Positions 3,983 to 5,118 of a stretch of DNA of 5,118 nucleotides are shown piece by piece; positions within the stretch are counted from its first letter, which is position 1, and every line of letters starts with the position of its first letter. The DNA is from Chloroflexota bacterium. GTDB lineage: Bacteria > Chloroflexota > Dehalococcoidia > Tepidiformales > Tepidiformaceae. The notes under the pieces are model-generated. The model ran no database searches. It was not told where the DNA came from and saw only the letters and a program-made list of their open reading frames with translations. The stretch covers positions 1 to 5,118 of the forward strand of contig CAUJEQ010000139.1 of NCBI GenBank assembly GCA_963169135.1. Reading direction: 5' to 3'. The position numbers were made by a program, and so were the translations under genes.

Positions 3983-5118
3983 ATGACCACACAGGCAACG
4001 TCGTCTTCTTATACCGCTGAAAACATCCAGGTCCTCGAAGGTCTCGAAGCGGTCCGGCGCCGGCCGGGCATGTACATCGGCACCACCGACAAGTCGGGCC
4101 TCCACCACCTCATCAAGGAACTCGTCGACAACGCCGTTGACGAAGCGATGGCGGGCTACTGCGATCGGGTGGAGGTGATCATCCACGCGAACGGGTGGTG
4201 CACCGTCATCGACAACGGCCGGGGCATCCCGGTCGACATCCAGAAGCAGACGGGCAAGACCGCTGTCGAAACGGTGATGACTGTGCTCCACGCGGGCGGG
4301 AAGTTCGGTGGGGGCGGGTACAAGGTCTCGGGCGGTCTGCACGGTGTCGGCGCGAGCGTGGTGAATGCGCTATCGGAGCAGATGTGGGTCGAGGTTGTGC
4401 CTGATCCGGACGTCCAGGGCGCGGACAAAGCCGGAAAGGTGTACCGGCAGGACTATGCCAAGGGCGCGCCGCTGAATGAACTCACGGCGCGGAAACTGAG
4501 CGAACCGCGGAAGACGGGAACGACGGTTTGGTTCAAGCCCGACACCTCGATCTTCGAGAGCGTCGACTTCGACTTCAACATCGAGGCGGAGCGGCTGCGG
4601 CTGTACGCATACCTGACCAAGAAGGTCTGGTTCCACCTCCGCGATGAGCGGACCGGGCGCGAGGTGAACTACTACTTCGAAGGCGGCATCAAGAGCTTTG
4701 TGCGGCACGTGAACCGCGAGCGCGAGGCGATCAACTTCGAGCCGGTGTACGTCGAGCGCGAGGTCGACGGTAACGTCATCGAGTGTGCGATCCAGTACAA
4801 CGACGGTTTCAACGAGGCGGTCTTCACGTTCGCGAACTCGATCAACACGATCGACGGTGGATCGCACATGACGGGCTTCCGCCAGTCGCTGACGCGCGTC
4901 CTGAACGATTACGCGCGCAAAAGCAAGATCCTGAAAGACAACGACCCGAACCTCACCGGCGAGGATGTCCGCGAGGGCCTGGTCGCGGTGGTCTCGGTGA
5001 AGCTGCCGGAACCGCAGTTCGAGGGCCAGACGAAGACCCGCCTCGGGAACCCGGAGGTGGCCGGGCAGGTGCAGACGGTGGTCGGCGAAGCGCTGGCCCA
5101 GTACCTGGACGAGAACCC
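3983..5118 (+). CDS. gyrB: DNA gyrase subunit B, N-terminal part (runs off the window)
   Basis: ATPase subunit of the type IIA topoisomerase that introduces negative supercoils; the active enzyme is an A2B2 complex with GyrA. 378 codons are visible of a usual ~640 or more. Seen: LEGLEAVRRRPGMYIG (18-33); the GHKL ATPase site with catalytic-base Glu46 and Asn50 (IKELVDNAVDEA); Asp77 in IDNGRGIP; the ATP lid GGKFGGGGYKVSGGLHGVGAS (about 105-125); then the transducer domain with the QTK loop at 349-351, whose Lys351 contacts the ATP gamma-phosphate. The TOPRIM and C-terminal domains lie beyond the window. Start: the ATG at 3983 gives a normal ~14-residue lead-in before the conserved region. No Shine-Dalgarno sequence is present, and promoter-like sequence comes right before the ATG. 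ParE of topoisomerase IV is the only real alternative; the KTRLGNPEV context and overall similarity favour GyrB. Confidence 0.95.
   Translation, partial: MTTQATSSSYTAENIQVLEGLEAVRRRPGMYIGTTDKSGLHHLIKELVDNAVDEAMAGYCDRVEVIIHANGWCTVIDNGRGIPVDIQKQTGKTAVETVMTVLHAGGKFGGGGYKVSGGLHGVGASVVNALSEQMWVEVVPDPDVQGADKAGKVYRQDYAKGAPLNELTARKLSEPRKTGTTVWFKPDTSIFESVDFDFNIEAERLRLYAYLTKKVWFHLRDERTGREVNYYFEGGIKSFVRHVNREREAINFEPVYVEREVDGNVIECAIQYNDGFNEAVFTFANSINTIDGGSHMTGFRQSLTRVLNDYARKSKILKDNDPNLTGEDVREGLVAVVSVKLPEPQFEGQTKTRLGNPEVAGQVQTVVGEALAQYLDEN

Noticed and set aside
2398..3990. A 530-codon minus-strand frame covering the acetyltransferase and its upstream side
   Set aside because: Only the last 191 codons are protein-like. 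The rest is antisense to the MBL gene and the gyrB spacer, with Arg/Pro/His/Gln-rich composition typical of GC-rich shadow frames.
4370..4867. A 165-codon minus-strand frame inside gyrB
   Set aside because: Mirror-frame artefact of a strongly biased GC-rich gene; Asp/Val/Leu-rich pattern without a domain.

Overview
This window is high-GC DNA (roughly two thirds G+C by eye). It is densely coding and looks like an ordinary bacterial chromosome rather than a mobile or accessory island. The best taxonomic clue is the partial GyrB, whose ATP-lid region (FGGGGYKVSGGLHGVG) is common in Chloroflexota and some Gram-positive groups. Several genes also seem to start without a Shine-Dalgarno sequence, with a TAnnnT-like hexamer 6-7 nt before the ATG. 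That pattern of leaderless mRNAs is frequent in Chloroflexota, Actinomycetota and Deinococcota. A Chloroflexota origin is a tentative inference; no rRNA or tRNA gene is present to settle it.

Layout, left to right. (1) Positions 1-1010, plus strand: the C-terminal ATPase end of a NarL/DevS-type sensor histidine kinase, truncated by the window edge, overlaps by 8 bp a complete LuxR-type response regulator resembling the DevR/DosR group. (2) Positions 1033-2973, minus strand: a GNAT-family N-acetyltransferase is followed 24 bp downstream by a PHP-fold metallohydrolase of the CehA/McbA type. The PHP gene converges on the response regulator with only a 22-bp gap. (3) Positions 2974-3060: a short divergent promoter region holding a near-perfect 20-bp palindrome and start-proximal -10-like hexamers on both strands. 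(4) Positions 3061-3843, plus strand: a complete metallo-beta-lactamase-fold hydrolase with all seven di-metal ligands. (5) Positions 3844-3982: a 139-bp spacer with a tandem 10-bp direct repeat, a -10-like hexamer and two mutually exclusive inverted repeats. (6) Positions 3983 to the end, plus strand: the first 378 codons of DNA gyrase subunit B, running off the window.

Functionally, the two-component pair is one unit: the kinase phosphorylates the regulator, but the stimulus cannot be read because the sensor domain lies outside the window. The acetyltransferase and PHP protein may be co-transcribed, and the acetyltransferase shares a divergent control region with the MBL hydrolase. Nothing in the sequence fixes a common substrate for these three enzymes. 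gyrB appears to be independently controlled. I see no CRISPR array, insertion sequence, tRNA, rRNA, toxin-antitoxin pair or defence cassette. The most noteworthy material is regulatory: the palindrome, the repeats before gyrB, and a 14-15 nt motif shared by the upstream regions of the MBL gene and gyrB.
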